From NCBI GenBank assembly GCA_022495995.1, contig JAFEMH010002447.1:1-64000 (forward strand): a stretch of 64,000 nucleotides of DNA. The letters run 5' to 3'. The first letter of the stretch is position 1. Each line of letters opens with the position of its first letter. The notes under the pieces are model-generated. The model made no database searches. It saw only the letters and a list, made by a program, of their open reading frames with translations, and was not told the DNA's origin. This DNA comes from Adenophora triphylla var. japonica. Lineage: Eukaryota > Streptophyta > Magnoliopsida > Asterales > Campanulaceae. Positions 54,085-64,000 of the stretch are shown in pieces. A program made the position numbers and the translations under genes.

Positions 54085-54536
54085 GTCCTACAAGGTTCAA
54101 TTCCTCCTTTCAGACACACCATACAATGTGGTGTTCCGGTTGGAGTCAACTTTGAAACGATTTCATAGTTTTGAGATGATTGTCAAACTCTTGGCTCAAA
54201 TATTCATTACCTCGATCTAATCGAAGTACTTAACAGTTTTACCAAGTTATTTTGTACTTCATCTTTGAAGTGTTCGAAACATCTCAAACGATTCACCTTT
54301 GGACTTCATCAGATAGACATAGTCATATCTAGATAAGTCTTTAGCGAAATGTGATGAAATACCGAAATCTTCCCCTAGCAATGCTTCTTAATGGTCCACA
54401 TACATCTCATGTATAATGACCAATAAGTCACTAGCCCTCCCACTACTTTAGTGTAGGGTGGTTTGGTCGATAATCTCAATAAATAAGATCCACATTCCTC
54501 AAATGATTCATGGTCATATGAGTCTAAAAGTCCATG

Positions 54537-54782
54537 TTAATGGAGTTTAGATATATGTTTCTTATTTATTTGACCAAGCCGGCAATGCCATATAAACGCT
54601 TTGTTCATATTGTTCGGTTTAGATTTCCTATTTATATCATAGATATCTTCAATATTATTTTGTTTCTCATCATCAAGGATATGAAGACCATTTAATGACA
54701 TATGCATTACAATAAGGCATATTATTAAATAAATATAAAACTTCTTATTGAAAATAAGAAAATTATATCCTTCATCATCCAT
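54537..54782 (-). pseudogene. pol: Copia GAG-pre-integrase domain, unit 2
   Basis: Same 81-codon fragment as unit 1, with the same WHCRLGQ ending. Confidence 0.8.
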
Positions 54783-55089
54783 TTAAGAAACGGAAATAAT
54801 ACTCCTACTCAAATCCGGAACGTAGTCATACTTGTTCAAAACAAGTACTACTTCACAAGGCAAAGTGACTTCATAAGTCCCTTATGGCTAATGTTGCAAC
54901 TCTTGCTCCATTCCCATGCTTAGGTTTAATTTACCTTATTTGAGTAGCATTCTATTCTTTGCTCCTTGCACATTTAGACAAATGTGGGATCCAATCCGGT
55001 ATCATATACCCAAGAACAAGAATTCGAAAGAAAAATATCTATCATATAGATTCTTGAATTAGTAGCAATCATATTGCCCTTCTTCACCT

Positions 55090-55830
55090 TTTAGGCCTTC
55101 CTAATTAGCCTTTCAAATTTGCTTCCAATGACCAATCTTATTGCATTGGTAGCAAACTGCATCCTTTTGAGACACTTTGGGTTTAGCCTTTTTGGCTTTG
55201 CAACTTTTTTGCCTTAGGTTTAGCAACCTTTGCTTTACCTTCTTTTCTTTCCTTTATGAACCCTTTTCTTGTGTCAACCATTAACACAATTTGCGGATTG
55301 CTCCTTCTTTCATCTCATGAATTAAGAGCCTTCACCACAACATATATCTTTTGCCTAGCTTGCACTTGGAACATTTCCCTTGTGCGGTGTGCTAGAACAA
55401 AAGTGGTTATCATGTGCTCAAGGTTCTTCATAAGAGCCTTTAAACATGATGGCAATTACAAGGCAAGCAATATTGTCAGAATCATCAATATGTTTCTAAT
55501 GTTGCTTCCTTATTTGCCCTTTGCAACATTTGCAGTGGGTTCAGTAGGAACGGATTCATCAAGAACGTACACATTTACCCAAGAACCATTCTTTAGGCTT
55601 ATGATCCAATCAGAATTAAATGTATCGTTCCTTTCGAACTTTGTCCTTCATAAGGACGAATCGCAATTATCATTATGTAATGCTATTTCTACAACAAAAT
55701 ATACAAATCATATGAACACATATCAATATCAACACTTTTATCATTTAAGAGCAAATAATGTATTTTACAAATACTCCCACTAAATCATACACCTTCTAAT
55801 GCTAATAAGCATAATATGCATTTAATGGGC
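55090..55830 (-). pseudogene. gag: Copia gag remnant, unit 2
   Basis: Counterpart of 48360-49100, with the same knuckle and the same stop in place of its last Cys. The plus-strand 175-codon frame at 55256-55783 is again its complement. Confidence 0.65.
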
Positions 55831-57310
55831 TAAGATCCAACTTTAATTTAATCTCAAGTACGCTATGGCGCACCGCTCAAGATTAAACTAATTAGGTAGA
55901 AAAACATCAATCATATCGTATATGACTCTTAGGACTAAGATCCATCTTTAATTTGATCTCAAGTACGCTATGGCGCACCGCTCAAGATCAAACTAATTAG
56001 GTAGAAAACATCAATCATATCATATATGACTCTTAGGATCTTTTATGAGATTTATTTAAGACATCATATGTCTAAGCATATTTTAATCTCATCTTATGCC
56101 TTGGGTCCAAAACCATTTTGATAACCCAATTAAGTTCATCCATTTTAAACGTATAGGAACCACCATTTCCTCATCTTGCTCGCAAACGGAATAGAATCAA
56201 AGCACCTTGCTATGGCAAGCCCACCCAAAACTATCCGAGTGGTCTCAAGTGTTTAAATCATGGATTGGCATAAAGAACTTAAAAGTTAAATGAAGGTTCT
56301 TTAAGGTAGATTATAAGCATATCGGCAAAGATAGTCATAATCATGCACCGGGTAAGTTCCCGGGGAAGATAGGTGAGCCACAAGGACTACTTAAGTACCA
56401 ACTCTTCCTTAGACGGTAACTCTCCTAGTCATGCACAATTAGAAATCAACTACGATTTGGCAACATAATCACTACCTTTTATAAACAATTAGTTTCCTTT
56501 TTAAAATTTTGCGTAATTATGACTTGTTTCCATAAACAATCATAAAATCCAAAATTTACAATGTCTAAATCTAAACATATTAGGAAACTATAATGCAATG
56601 TTTCAACTAAACATTTTAGAAAATCACAATTCAATGTTTCAACTAAACATCTAATAAAATTCTTAACACTTAAGAACAAATAATTCATGCATCGCAATAA
56701 TTATTAAAATCATATTTTAATCAATTAATCATGCATATCAATGAATCAATCTAGCATGGACTTATAAACTCAATTTTATAACATCCAGATTTTCATATAC
56801 ATTGCAATAATTATTAAAATCACATTTTAATCAATTAATCATGTATATCAATGAATCAATCTATCGCGGACTTATAAACTCAATTTTATAACATCCAGAT
56901 TTTCATAAGAACATATCGATTGTAAACACAATCACGAGAATAGCAGAAAAATTGAACAAACTGATTCTGCCCAGTTTTGGCTTATTATGTCGCGTGACAA
57001 CATCAGCCAGAGGCTTGATATGTCGCGCGACCTAACAGGCCAGATAACCTGAATTCCTCATGGCTCATCATGTCGCGCGACTAAAGTAGCCAAGTAACAG
57101 GATTTCCAGATTCGAACCAATACAGATTACATGTAATTAAATCACGTAAAACATCCCTTTTACAGATTTAATTCAGCATATTCCGAAAACAATTTTCACA
57201 TTGTTTCACATAAACAATTAAAAATTCTATCGCATACAAAACATGCAATAAGCATATAAACAATTTATATCTTAAATCTAGCATGTTAATTCAAACTTAA
57301 CCATACGAAC

Positions 57311-57325
57311 GGGGCTCTGATACCA
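57311..57325 (-). other. Copia primer-binding site, unit 2 (intact)
   Basis: The minus strand reads TGGTATCAGAGCCCC one base after the LTR end, the standard initiator tRNA-Met complement of plant copia elements. Confidence 0.93.
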
Positions 57326-57326
57326 C

Positions 57327-58684
57327 TGTTGGGTTTTACGGGTCCATGCGCAGCGGAATTAAGCATTAAAATCATAAAACCCAAGAAGCCCTAGGATCCG
57401 TTCTATACAATTAATTTAAATTCCTATGAGATAGAATTAAACCAACCTTGAAACGCTTTCCGGTCTTGAGCTATCGAACGATTTTGATTATGTGATATCG
57501 AATCACAAACTTCGTTCTTCAACTTGCTTGAACTCTAGGCCTTGATCGATGAACGAGCGAAGACCCTCTTTCGGTATCCACACCTTTGAATGAATTCAAG
57601 AACAACTTCTTGATGATTGCTAGATCTAAACCTTGAAGAATATTGAGAGTATTTTGTTGTGAATTTTGATTGAAAATTTCGGCTGACCTTTTAGGTCTGA
57701 CAGAACCCTTGTATTTATACTACAATAGTAGGAATACCTCTCCTAATCGTATTAGGAGAGACAGGCTGTCAAACCGCGTATTGGCCTATTATGTCGCGCG
57801 GTATATTAAGCCATTGGCTTAATATGTCGCGCGGTATATATAGCCGAGATACGTAAACTCTCAACTATTCTTCCTCCGGTTTAACCAATTCATTCTAGTT
57901 GTGTGTGACCCAATAGGATTACATTATGTTGGCAATGAGTTCGATCATATCGAACCTCATAAGACATAAGCGGACTCTAGCAAGCCATTATATCTACCCA
58001 AATAATGTAACGTAAGAGTTCACGTTTCCAATGGTGTACTTCCATTTATCCCTTTGTCTCACGATGTTATATTGAACACAAGTCATGGTCCTTGTCAACT
58101 TGTTATTGTTCAATGCTTTCTCGATTCTTGAGTATAATGATAATTCCAATCATATTGGGGTACGGCCATACACTTTCATCATTATCACTCATCGAGGGGC
58201 CCAAGCATAACATCTCTCTTCCGAGGGACAAATTCCTTCTTGACTTATCATCCTTCCCATCATGAATCCGATCATGCCAATGATAGTCTTTATAGATATC
58301 GTGTTAAGATATCGTTTGACTAAAATCAAACATGACTTTCATCATATGTAAGGTTACGATAATCTTAGGTCTAGGAAATAAATGAAGTAACCGTATGAGA
58401 TTTAAGTATGACATTTGACCATGACATAAATCTCATGGGGGTCATGTCCAGTCACTTGTTCTCTAACAAGTACCCATAATTTCAATGTGCATCTCTTATG
58501 CATATAATCATCACATGATTATCCATTGACAATTATACTAATTATTCTCTTAATAATCAGGGACGGAGATTATTACAATAAATATGCAAACTATATAATA
58601 ATCAAATAATAAACATAAATGATAAAGATGATACATAACGGTTTTCAGTTAAACATAACTAAAGCCTAGGGCATTACACCAACA
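57327..58684 (-). repeat. Copia LTR 3 (right, 5' LTR)
   Basis: 1358 bp, ending TACACCAACA, followed by TTCAG. It is closer to LTR 1 at the CAG sites of the 5' half and to LTR 2 at others, such as GTACGGCC. Confidence 0.93.
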
Positions 58685-58689
58685 TTCAG

Positions 58690-59994
58690 AGCATTGATAG
58701 GCCTGAGTGAGACGAACACTGTAGCATTTCCCCGGGACGAACGGTCGATTACGGAGCAGTTATCAGCCTTTCTGAGCTTACCATCAGATCAGGTAGCACC
58801 CATGATCCTTGATGATAGGGCTATAGATTTGACGCGGATGGTCAGATTCCGTCTATCCGGTTCTGAGCTGTTCGACCTTTCTACATCTCTGGATATATTT
58901 ATACTGATTACCCTGTCCGCCCATTATTTCTGTGGGTACATCGGAGTCTGCCAGGGTACCTTGCTGGAGATTGTTAGACAACTCAGGGGTGATCGAGGTG
59001 TGGACCTTCGTCAAATCCAGTCTAGATAGGGAGAGATGGATATTGTGCCACTGTTGCTGGTCGAGACTTACCATGGCATTGACAGGCTGGCCGGAGGATC
59101 TGATTTCACTGGTGCAGGCAGCCCCAGTTTATTATCCTTATAGCTTTCTGAGAGGTTGCGCTTGATTATGCCACTACCAGAGGGGCAGACATCGATGCCT
59201 TGGGTGACAGGGCAACGTAGGATGTTGAGAGATGTAGCTCCTGATAGTTGGCAGATGAGATTGACGTGATATGGGACTGCTGATCTGAGCTTTTGGATTC
59301 CGGCATGGAGGCTATAGACCATGAGAGACATTCAGGATGAGTCGGTGGTAGTCAGGCTGCCAGGGTTGCATGTATCCTCTTTCTGCGTCCCATCATTAGT
59401 GAGCAGAGAGTACGGGTACCCGCAGTAGATTATCCGGGCTTTGAGAGAGAGACTGATGACTGATACTGCTCTGCTGAGTATGGTCGAGCCCTAGACTGTG
59501 CAGTTTTTCAGCAGATACTTTCTGGAGGGCTTTCTGCCTACACGGACACTCCTTTGCCAAGCCCAAGGTATCACATTATTGACCACAGAATATCTGATTT
59601 GGTATGAGGAGCAACGGGGTCCCGTGCAGTTGTTGATAGAGGCTCGCCGTTGGGAGTACCTTGGGGTAGACTATCCTTTAGAGATATAGAGGCCCAGGGG
59701 AACCCAGATGATGTCACTGGAGATGTTGCAGAGGACTATCGGAGGTAAGAGCTTCGGAGAGCTGCTATAAGAGATGATCCGGAGGTGATAGCTCGCAGAG
59801 AGGCCATGAGGCAAGAGAGGACTGCTAGGGCAGCTTTGAGAGAGACTGGGCTGATCGATCCGTCGGCTCACATTATACCCGAGCTAGGACGACCTCCAAC
59901 TGACCTTTTCGACATTCCTAGGCCAAAGACATCCCGGGGACCGAGGAAGAGGAAGAGTAGAGACTCAAGTTCGGGAGTGGGAACGAACTCCTAG
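58690..59994 (+). pseudogene. Antisense gene 2 of C, 3' part (DUF7745-like)
   Basis: It continues from 43863 with RALIGLSET. It has a long stretch with FRLSGSELFD, then LPGLHVSSF-CVPSLVSREYG, FFSRYFLEGFLP, and LIWYEEQRG (B: WYLDWYERHLG). The end has RTARAALRETGLIDP, IIPELGRPPTDLFDI and a basic RKRKSR tail. It is broken by about eight stops or shifts. The ending aligns with B at 32625-32760 and marks the family. The Lys/Arg tail may be a nuclear signal. The reading direction opposes element C's pol. Confidence 0.78.
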
Positions 59995-60623
59995 ACGCTT
60001 TAATGAGAGACATGAGACACTTTTATTTGTGTACCTTTGATTTTGAGAAAGAGATTATTATATGGAACATGAGTATCCCCTAATTGCTTATTACAGACAC
60101 AAATAGATGTTAAAATTTTGAAAATTTTATTGCTTTTTACTCGCCGCAGGTTATATGAGTCGAAAGCAGGCCGTGCTTGAACTCATCAAAAAGAATATTA
60201 ACTTGTAATAAATCTTTGAAAAGCCTTGGAGCTGTAATCAAAACACATTTTGGCAATTTGAAAGCACCATTTATTTGACAAGATTTGAGGTTTTGCAGCA
60301 TTTTAGACCGAACCACAAGTGGTTTCCTACGTTCCCATTTTACAAAGAGAACCAAGGGGCTCAGGTCTCCGCAGTTCGACTCAATTAACTTTGGTGTTTA
60401 AGAAAGGGGAGATAGAAGAGGGACATGGTGCAACCCTGTTTTTTACCTAGACTGCCCATTTTTAGGGTTTTCAATCTAGTTGGGTATATTCTTTTAGCAC
60501 CGGGCGTGTCTCTTATTTTTGCATGGACTGCCTTTTGAGAGGTTTTCAGTCTCATCTGGGACAATTTTGTTGCGCCTTTTATTCATCATTTTTTTATTAT
60601 ATATTTTTTTCTTTTTTATTTAT
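59995..60623 (-). other. Post-integrase segment of C with CTACG/CGTAG module
   Basis: On the minus strand the module at 60321-60378 reads CGAACTGCGGAGACCTGAG and GGGAACGTAGG, so the outer pair is CTGCG with CGTAG. The block GGTAAAAAACAGGGTTGCAC is shared with B at 32261-32280. 59995-60300 is AT-rich and shows no gene. Confidence 0.62.
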
Positions 60624-62030
60624 TTATTTATTTATACAGAGGGTGAAGACTCGATCAGATATAATACGCCGCAACTTGTCGCCATTGACTGGGTGCATAA
60701 ATGGATTGCCATCCAAATCTGTCAGCTGCATAGCTCCTCCGGAGAATATTTTCTTTACCAAAAATGGCCCAACCCAGACAGGTGCCCATTTGCCCAACGC
60801 ACTGCTCTGATTTAATGGCTTCATCTTGAGGACTAGGTCACCAACCTTGATATCCCGAGGTTTCACCTTTTTTTCGAAAGCACGAGCCATTCTCTTCTGA
60901 TACGCCCAATTATGCTCCATAGCCTTCAATCTGCGCTCATTAAGTAGTGCCAACTCATTGTATCGACTCTGGAGCCAGTCGATCTCATTGAATTCATTCT
61001 CAAGCAATACTCTGAGGGATGAAATCTCTAGCTCAATTGGCATGACAGCCTCCATTCCATAAGTTAAGGCGTATGGAGTTGCACCGGTAGCAGTCCAAAG
61101 TAAAGTACGGTAGCCCCACAATGCTAGGTGATGTTTTTCTGGCCAATCCCGTCCTTGCTCGGCCATTTTCTTGATAATTCGCTCAAGGCTTTTGTTGGCA
61201 GCCTCTAGAGCACCATTGGTCTGCGGTCTATACGGCGATGACTTATGGCACTTGACTTTGTACTCTGTGAGCAGCCGATCGGTCTCTCTTTCAAAATGAG
61301 ATCCGTTATCAGAGATGATCTCGTTCGGGACTCCATAACGGCAAAAGATTTGTTCTTTTATAAAGCGAGCAACTTTCTTGGCCGTAACTACTTTGTAAGA
61401 CGCAGCTTCAACCCATTTTGTGAAGTAATCCACTGCGACTAAAACAAATGAATGTCAGTTGCTTCCGGATGGAGTTATCTTCCCGATGACATCAATTCCC
61501 CACGTTGCGAAGGGCCAGGGAGTTGTCATGAAATACAGATCGTGAGGAGGGATATGGTTCAAGTTGGAGAAACGCTGGTATTTGTCACAAGTCCGCACAA
61601 ATTGGATGCAATCCGTCTCCATTATGATCCAAAAGTACCCTAATCTGATGATGCTGTTCATTAGGGATCGAGCATTCATATGCGGTCCGTAGGCACAGTT
61701 ATGAACGTCTTCCATCCCCTTTTGAGATTTCTCTTTGCTAATGCAGAGCAGGAGTGGACAACCTTTCCTTTTCATCCATAACTCGTCACCGAGTATGACG
61801 TATTGTGCTGATAGCCTTTTCAGAGCTTGCAGACTCTTGTCTCGAATACCTTTTTGGTCACCTTCTTCATCAACAGGGAAGGATGCTTCACCATGCTTGA
61901 GAAACTGAAAGATCTGGCTGTACCAAGGCTCCTTGACAGTTTCAAGCTCGATCTCGCAACAATAGGCCGGACTCTCTCGCCTCCCGACTTTGAATGGCTT
62001 GATCGACTTACCTTCTGGTATTTCCACCAA
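60624..62030 (-). pseudogene. pol: Integrase of element C
   Basis: 62030-61455 is the zinc-finger half, with YGPHMNARSLMNSIIRLGYF and CDKYQRF, in which Tyr replaces the last Cys of the usual CxxCQ. An in-frame TGA (61455-61457) separates it from the catalytic core: MDYFTKW (first Asp), IISDNGSHF (second Asp), SPYRPQTNGALEAANKSLE (Glu), then WGYRTLL, YALTYGMEAVMP and the C-terminal GKWAPVWVGP and HPVNGDKLRR. It would insert the cDNA. The core triad is complete, but the stop and the lost Cys mark it as inactive. Confidence 0.9.
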
Positions 62031-63001
62031 GAAGCCAAAGTAGCTAATGCATCAGCGAATCTGTTCTTATCTCGCTACAGGAACTGAAATGACACTTCTT
62101 TAAACTGACCAACGAGCTCTGCGATATAAGAATGGTACTTCTGGAGACAAGGGTCCATCATCTTCCATTTATTGGCAGCTTGGTTTATTATCAGCAGAGA
62201 ATCGCCAAATACCTCTAGCTCATTGATATTCCGCTCGAGGGCAGCCTCAAGACCGGCTATGTAAGCTTCATACTCGGTTGCGTTGTTGGTAACTGAGAAG
62301 TTAAGTTTGATGGCGATAGGAGTGTGCATGTCATTTGGATCTACCAGAACCATCCCAATGCCATTACCTCTCTTATTTGCTGCACCATCGAAGAATAGCT
62401 TCCATCGGTTGCTGCTTTCTACCACAAAGATTCCCTCATCAGGAAATTGAAGATCTGGCCCTCGGACTTCTGTGCTGGGAGAGTCAGCCAACTAATCAGC
62501 CAAAGCCTGCCCTTTGATTGCTTTTCGGATCACATACTTGATATCGAACTCTGCTAGGAAGAAAGTCCATTTTGCGAGCCTGGTGGATATACTGCCTCTG
62601 TCACTCTGAAACAAGTACTTAATCGGGTCCATTTTGGAGACTAGATGCACTGTATGAGATAGCATGTAATGCTTTAACTTTCCTACCACCCAAACCAAAG
62701 CTGCACACGTCTTCTCCAGAGCGGAATAGTTTAACTCGCTTCCCTGGAATTTATGGCTGACAAAATAGATAGCATTTTCTACCTTTGAGTCCTTCTTTTC
62801 TTGCGCTAGCATGGCTCCAATGGCCGTGTCTGTGACTGTCAAGTATAAAAGCAGAGGCTTGCTCCTATGAGGTGGACAAAGGATGGGAGGATTGACAAGA
62901 TAAGCTTTAATCTTCTCGAAAGCTAATTGGCACTCTTCATTCCAAATCACCTCCTGGTTCTTTTTCAGCAGCTTGAATATCGGCTCGCACATTGAGGTCA
63001 A
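62031..63001 (-). pseudogene. pol: RT connection and RNase H of element C
   Basis: 63001-62492 is the RT thumb/RNase H-like part (LTSMCEPIFKLLKK, then ALVWVVGKLKHYMLSHTVHL). After a TAG (62492-62494) comes the RNase H proper, 62491-62075: KLFFDGAAN (Asp), NNATEYEAY (Glu), VFGDSLLI (Asp). After a further TAG (62075-62077) its last part NRFADALATLASWW is readable to about 62031. A frame change follows before integrase. RNase H would remove the RNA strand during reverse transcription. Confidence 0.88.
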
Positions 63002-63946
63002 CTAGTTGACAAATCGACTGATATACTGCAGACGGCCCATAAAACCCTTTACCTCTGACACAGTCCTTGGTGGCTTCATCTCGACGATTGCTTTGACCTT
63101 TCTCGGATCTACCTCGATGCCACGCTCTGTGACCATGTACCCCAAGACCTTGCCTTGGACAACCCCGAAGGTGCACTTTGTTGGATTCAATCTCATGGAA
63201 TGCTCCCGTAGTCTGTTGAAGAACTTCCTCAGATCAATAAAGTGCTGCCCGTCTGACCCCTTCAAATGAATGATCATATCGTCAACATACACCTCAATTT
63301 CCTTGTGGATCATATCATGGAAAAGAGTGGTGAAGGCCCTTTGATAGATAGCCCCATCATTCTTCAATCTGAACGGCATCACTGTATAGTAGTAAGTACC
63401 CCAAGGAGTAGTAAACGCTGTCTTTCCTTGATCTTCTTCAGCCATTTTGATCTGATTATATCCCGCAAAGCACTCAACAAAAGATTGGACTTCAAAATTT
63501 GCTGTCGCGTCTACGAGCATGTCTATGTTTGGCAGAGGGAAGTCATCTTTGGGACTGGCTTTGTTAAGGTCTCGAAAGTCTACACAAACCTGCACCTTTC
63601 TATTTGCCTTAGTGAACGTCACAATATTTGCGAGCCAGGTCGAATATTCAATCACCTTAATGAAGCCCACCTACAGGAGTTTCTCGATCTCCTCCTTAAC
63701 CTGCAAAGACCATTCGGGCTTGATTCGTCGCAGATTTTACTTGATCGGCTTGGCATCTACATCCAGGGGTATCCGGTGCTCCACAATAGACGTGTCCAAC
63801 CCAGGCATATCTTTATAGGACCAAGCAAAAACATCTACAAACTCTTTGAGCAGCTCAATCAGGGCATCACGCTCGGCTCCAGAGAAGAAGCTACCAATAT
63901 GTGTCTCTTTGGGCTCCTCGGCTGTTCCCAGATTCACCGTGGTCAA
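63002..63946 (-). pseudogene. pol: Reverse transcriptase of element C
   Basis: 63946-63737 is the leader GAERDALIELLKEFVDVFAW and YKDMPGLDTSIVEHR. Stops at 63737-63739 and 63671-63673 interrupt it. 63670-63002 has VCVDFRDLNKASPKDDFPLP, FAGYNQIKM, TPWGTYYYTVMPFRLKNDGA and the catalytic YVDDM (about 63278-63289). In the usually invariant MPFGLKNAGA, G is R and A is D here. Reading frame is kept throughout, so decay is by base changes only. It would copy the element RNA to DNA. Confidence 0.9.
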
Positions 63947-64000
63947 TATCTCATCGGCAGCTTGGGCCCGGCTTTCCTTTCGGTCACAAACCTGCTTTGA
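63947..64000 (-). other. pol: Start of the RT upstream linker of C, cut by the window edge
   Basis: Coding-like sequence of the protease-RT linker continues off the window. Too little is present to say more. Confidence 0.4.

Larger units (their letters stand above)
51949..57326 (-). other. Copia internal region 2
   Basis: 5378 bp, nearly identical to internal region 1 with the same arrangement and the same main lesions. The PBS is intact. Palindromes in the leader start at 56988. Confidence 0.85.
43864..58684 (-). mobile_element. Ty1/copia element with three LTRs and two internal regions
   Basis: The order is LTR (43864-45218), interior (45219-50593), LTR (50594-51948), interior (51949-57326), LTR (57327-58684). 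Orientation is minus: the purine tract AAGTGGGAGAC follows the left ends, and a tRNA-Met-type PBS precedes the right LTRs. One TTCAG pair flanks all of it. The two interiors are nearly identical, including the same disabling changes, so the doubling happened after the element had decayed, most simply by unequal LTR-LTR exchange. Confidence 0.93.
42002..64000 (-). mobile_element. Element C: body of an old autonomous-type TAT-like element, running off the right edge
   Basis: Read from the 3' LTR: polypurine tract, CTACG/CGTAG module, 29-bp array, non-coding DNA, a plus-strand (antisense) DUF7745-like gene split by a copia element, the post-integrase module, integrase, RNase H and RT. The order mirrors B. 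The protease, gag, PBS and 5' LTR would lie beyond 64000. Nonsense codons show that it is inactive. No gene 1 (PMD-like) was found in C. Confidence 0.88.

Noticed and set aside
60519..60815. 98-codon plus-strand frame rich in Phe and Ile
   Set aside because: It overlaps the end of integrase on the other strand and a T-run; it has no family match.

Overview
The window looks like intergenic heterochromatin of a flowering plant, probably a dicot. It is a nest of LTR retrotransposons with one CACTA DNA transposon. I found no host gene, rRNA, tRNA or CRISPR array. All coding sequence belongs to transposons and nearly all of it is broken. The species cannot be named from the sequence.

Layout. Element A (1-7051, +) is the 3' end of a large Ty3/gypsy TAT-like element. 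It has two antisense genes, minisatellites and a 3' LTR, and it sits inside LTR E (7057-8344, minus). Next is element D (8345-12996, minus), reduced to leader, primer-binding site and 5' LTR, with a CACTA element inside it (8730-10293). Element C (minus) starts with its 3' LTR at 13044. Element B (13154-40782, +, TSD GTTAC) is inserted 110 bp into that LTR. B keeps both LTRs, PBS, gag, protease, the end of integrase and two antisense genes, but has lost reverse transcriptase and RNase H. Element F (20420-30329, minus) is inserted in B's protease/G-patch region and is a non-autonomous element with only a gag tail and long minisatellites. The C body resumes at 42002 and runs off the right edge, with integrase, RNase H and reverse transcriptase at 60624-63946. 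A Ty1/copia element with three LTRs and two internal regions (43864-58684, TSD TTCAG) splits C's antisense gene.

How the parts work together. A, B and C carry antisense genes between integrase and the 3' LTR. Gene 2 encodes a DUF7745-like protein. Gene 1 (A and B only) encodes a plant-mobile-domain-like protein, and in B it has four exons with GT-AG introns, all phase 0. The most interesting signal is regulatory. Each element has its own CG-rich palindrome about 20-24 bp upstream of a TATA-like box, and the same palindrome recurs at about that spacing before its internal antisense genes: (A/G)CCGYRCGGC in A, ATCCGCGCGGAT in B, TGTCGCRYGAC in C and E, TGTCGTCCGAT in D. I infer an element-specific regulatory code, possibly read by an element-encoded protein. 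Two RNA-like structures also recur: an LTR hairpin with covarying stems, and a double-stem module built on CTACG/CGTAG.

Limits. Boundaries, spacings and copy numbers were read by eye. Domain names rest on recognised motifs, not on database searches.
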